Source: Haloterrigena salifodinae (GTDB taxonomy: Archaea; Halobacteriota; Halobacteria; Halobacteriales; Natrialbaceae). Taken from it: a stretch of 64,000 nt of DNA. The stretch covers positions 310,001 through 374,000 of the forward strand of contig NZ_RQWN01000001.1 in NCBI RefSeq assembly GCF_003977755.1. Reading direction: 5' to 3'. The position numbers were made by a program, and so were the translations under genes. The notes below the pieces were generated by a model that saw only the letters and a list, made by a program, of their open reading frames with translations, was not told the origin of the DNA and searched no databases. Shown here piece after piece: positions 61,878-64,000 of this stretch (positions are counted from its first letter, which is position 1; the number at the start of each line of letters is the position of its first letter).

Positions 61878-63047
61878 ATGACAACAGCGCAAGATGTAGC
61901 AATCATCGGCGCATCGATGACGAAGTTCGGGCAACGCGAGGAGGAGTGGATCCTCGAGCTCCTCGCGGAGGCCGGGCTGGAGTGCCTCGCGGACGCGGGT
62001 GCCGAGGCCAGCGACGTCGACCACCTGTACGTCTCGAACATGGCCAGCGGCGAGTTCGAGGGGATGACGGGCGTGATGAACGCTCTCGCACACGACCTCG
62101 GCGCGATGCCAGCGTACACCGAGCGCGTCGACCAGACGAGTTCCAGCGGCGGCGCGGGAATCTACGCCGCCTGGCAGTCGATCGCCAGCGGCGCCAGCGA
62201 CCTGACGCTGCTCGTCGGCGGCGAGAAAATGACCCACCGAACGACCGGCGAATCGACCGACATCATCGCCTCGGTCACCCACCCCGCCGAGTACAAACAC
62301 GGCGTCACCCTCCCCTCCTTCGCCGGCCTCACCGCCCGCCACTACCTCGAGCGGTTCGACGCGTCTCGCGAGAGTCTGGCGACGGTCGCCGCCAAAAACC
62401 ACAAAAACGGCGTCGACAATCCGAACGCCCAGTTCCAAAAGGAAGTCGCCGTCGACACCATCCTCGAGTCGCCGGTAATCGCGGATCCGCTGCGGCTGTA
62501 CGACTTCTGTCCAGTTACAGACGGCTCGGCCGCCCTCCTGCTCTGTTCCGAGGAGACCGCTCGAGAGTACACGGACGACTACGTCGTCATTTCGGGTATC
62601 GACGGCGCCACGGACACGCACGTCGTCCACGAACGAGAGGATCCGACCGTGATGGGCGGCGTCGTCGAGAGCGGCGAGGGCGCCTACGAGATGAGCGGCT
62701 ACGGCCCCGACGACATCGACGTCGCCGAACTCCACGATATGTTCACCATCCTCGAATTCCTCCAGATGGAGGGGCTGGGCTTCGCCGAGCAGGGCGAAGC
62801 GTGGGAACTCGTCGAGGACGGCTACACCGAGCGCGACACGGGCGAACTGCCAATCAACACCTCCGGCGGCCTCAAGTCGAAAGGGCATCCGCTGGGTGCT
62901 AGTGGGGTCGCACAGGCGGTCGAAATCTACGAACAACTGATGGACGAAGCGGGCCCGCGACAGGTCGACGCGGACGTCGGCCTCTGCTGTAACGTCGGCG
63001 GCTTCGGCAACTGCGTTATCACCACCATCATGGAGGCAGCACGATGA
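61878..63047 (+). CDS. Thiolase-like protein (archaeal, DUF35-coupled)
   Basis: 389 residues. The thiolase fold is shown by VAIIGASMTKFGQREEEW, VDHLYVSNMASGEF and the C-terminal INTSGGLKSKGHPLGASGVAQAVEIYEQL, with the catalytic His in G-H-P-L-G. The nucleophile region reads QTSSSGGAGIYAAWQSI, so the Cys that carries the acyl group in thiolases is Ser here. The second Cys may be CCNVGGFGNC. Its gene overlaps an OB-fold partner by four bases, as for archaeal acetoacetyl-CoA thiolase with its DUF35 subunit (mevalonate pathway in some archaea). Function is uncertain because of the substitution. Confidence 0.9.
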   Translation: MTTAQDVAIIGASMTKFGQREEEWILELLAEAGLECLADAGAEASDVDHLYVSNMASGEFEGMTGVMNALAHDLGAMPAYTERVDQTSSSGGAGIYAAWQSIASGASDLTLLVGGEKMTHRTTGESTDIIASVTHPAEYKHGVTLPSFAGLTARHYLERFDASRESLATVAAKNHKNGVDNPNAQFQKEVAVDTILESPVIADPLRLYDFCPVTDGSAALLLCSEETAREYTDDYVVISGIDGATDTHVVHEREDPTVMGGVVESGEGAYEMSGYGPDDIDVAELHDMFTILEFLQMEGLGFAEQGEAWELVEDGYTERDTGELPINTSGGLKSKGHPLGASGVAQAVEIYEQLMDEAGPRQVDADVGLCCNVGGFGNCVITTIMEAAR

Positions 63048-63403
63048 GCATGGACGCCTACGAGTACGAGGACGGCTCGATCAGCTACCCCGGTCACCCG
63101 CGCAGTCGCGGCGGTGCCGAACCCGTCGGAACGATTGATCTCAGCGAGTACACCGGCGAAGTCGTCACCTGGACGACCAGCACGGCGACCCCGCCCGGCG
63201 TTCGCGAACCGAACACGCTCGCTATCGTCGAGTTCGACGTGGAGGGTGAGTCGGTCCGCGCGCTCGGACAGGTGACCACGGACGAGATCAAAACCGGCGA
63301 CGAAGTCGAACCCGTCTACGTCGAGGAACTTCGCGAGCCCGGCGCCGGCATCCGCGAGCCCGAGAGCCAGGACTGGGACGGCTACCGGTTCCAACCGCTC
63401 TGA
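63044..63403 (+). CDS. DUF35-type OB-fold protein, partner of the thiolase
   Basis: 119 residues. The OB-fold is seen in GTIDLSEYTGEVVTWTTSTATPPGVREPNTLAIVEFDVEGESVRALGQV and TGDEVEPVYVEELREPG. The N-terminal zinc ribbon common to many DUF35 proteins (C-x2-C twice) is missing: no Cys is present. It overlaps the thiolase by four bases (ATGA) and should bind it and present CoA substrates. Confidence 0.85.
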   Translation: MSMDAYEYEDGSISYPGHPRSRGGAEPVGTIDLSEYTGEVVTWTTSTATPPGVREPNTLAIVEFDVEGESVRALGQVTTDEIKTGDEVEPVYVEELREPGAGIREPESQDWDGYRFQPL

Positions 63404-63541
63404 GAGCGCCGGTCCTTGAGGAGTTAGAGAACGCGCATGGCTCGAGTCAGACGGAGCTGGATGAAACTCGAGCCGAACAGAATGAAACACTGATAGCGGA
63501 CGGTACCGGAATTCAGGGCCGTCGTCGATGACGGCGAGCGA

Positions 63542-63805
63542 TTACTGGATGGAGTACCCCGCCGCGATGGTCAGCAGGAAGACCATGAACACGGCGGTGG
63601 CCATCATGTAGCTGATCGACCGCGGCTCTTCCTTCAGGTGCTGGAAGTAGCCGGCGATCAACCCGACCTTGATGATCGCCAGGATGATCGTTCCGATTAA
63701 CGCCATCTGGTAGCTGAACGCCTCGAGGTGGAAGAAGACGAACTTCCCCGTCGCCAGCGCCACCAGTGCGATGTATATGAGGGTGTACGTCCGAATATCA
63801 GCCAT
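63542..63805 (-). CDS. Cytochrome c oxidase subunit IV family protein
   Basis: 87 residues from MADIRTYTLIYIALVALATG (an in-frame start at 63892 would add a basic, implausible leader). Three membrane helices (about 6-26, 34-54, 64-84) with the conserved FFHLEAFSYQMALIGTIILAIIKVGLIAGYFQHLKEEPRS, where K and H-L are typical of the small COX4-like subunit of prokaryotic heme-copper oxidases. Other oxidase genes are expected beyond the window. Confidence 0.85.
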   Translation of the reverse strand: MADIRTYTLIYIALVALATGKFVFFHLEAFSYQMALIGTIILAIIKVGLIAGYFQHLKEEPRSISYMMATAVFMVFLLTIAAGYSIQ

Positions 63806-63948
63806 TGGTGTACAATGCGGATGACGGCCACTTATACCTTCCTCAAACGATCGACGTCGGCGAGTCCCGGTGCCTTTTCGGCGCGATCTCACGGCTGGCG
63901 CTTGAGGGAAACGACACGTAGATGGGAGCGCAGTCCAACCGTTTACTA

Positions 63949-64000
63949 ATGAGTGAACGTTCGGTGTTCGCCCGCCGAGTCGGGATCGCCTGTGCGCTCG
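63949..64000 (+). CDS. Start of a gene running off the window
   Basis: ATG at 63949 opens a frame (MSERSVFARRVGIACAL) that reaches the window end. A short stretch of basic then hydrophobic residues would suit a signal or membrane segment. It is divergent from the oxidase subunit gene. Nothing more can be said. Confidence 0.4.
   Translation, partial: MSERSVFARRVGIACAL

Overview
The window is a stretch of a haloarchaeal chromosome. It is GC-rich (about 65% by eye), its proteins are strongly acidic, secreted proteins carry twin-arginine signals, and it holds a complete archaeal S10/spc ribosomal gene cluster, a VAT/Cdc48 ATPase, a HalOD1 protein and methenyl-tetrahydromethanopterin cyclohydrolase. 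Gene content would suit the Natrialbales, but that placement is an inference. No transposase, integrase, rRNA or CRISPR array was seen.

Layout. 1-4175: a secreted-protein locus. A large Gln/Asn-repeat protein (minus strand, running off the left edge) lies divergent from two tandem 117-residue secreted proteins that carry the same ~45-residue curlin-like repeat; a Ser/Thr-rich secreted protein follows. This is the best candidate here for an undescribed system, perhaps a haloarchaeal functional amyloid. 4233-11754: housekeeping and small conserved genes (larC, cdc48, EamA permease, DUF7344 regulator, RNase H-like, DUF2240). 11800-18910: cell-surface genes: a Tat-exported beta-helix protein with near-identical repeats, two sulfatase-like proteins and a polysaccharide flippase. 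18956-27394: small-molecule enzymes (HAD phosphatase, methylglyoxal synthase, SDR), two truncated heavy-metal-binding domains joined tail to tail, a methyltransferase, two unrelated 2-haloacid dehalogenases transcribed divergently, an Asp-nucleophile alpha/beta hydrolase, a VOC protein and pyrF. 27468-34028: small zinc-binding proteins, a GTPBP1-type GTPase, a membrane protein/HTH regulator pair with a candidate operator, mch and a thiamine-binding protein. 34182-34926: a duplicated tRNA-Gly(GCC) unit with vestigial tRNA 3' ends. 35054-38185: a GAF/multi-PAS histidine kinase.

38453-53035: SPOUT methyltransferase, 22 ribosomal proteins, RNase P component 1 and SecY, all on the plus strand, with 4-base overlaps or very short gaps. 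Shine-Dalgarno sequences of many genes sit inside the last codons of the gene before. 53081-61702: a patchwork of transport genes with decay: a 5'-truncated APC permease reading in frame into a CNNM-type protein, a Tat-secreted protein, two membrane proteins, a pyrimidine-dimer-glycosylase-like protein with a possible 3' frameshift, a Tat lipoprotein solute-binding protein overlapping an intact APC permease, and a broken Na+/H+ antiporter. 61878-64000: a thiolase-like/OB-fold pair, a cytochrome oxidase subunit IV and the first codons of a divergent gene.

Start sites were chosen from family N-termini, overlaps and promoter spacing; family names come from recognition of motifs, not from a search.
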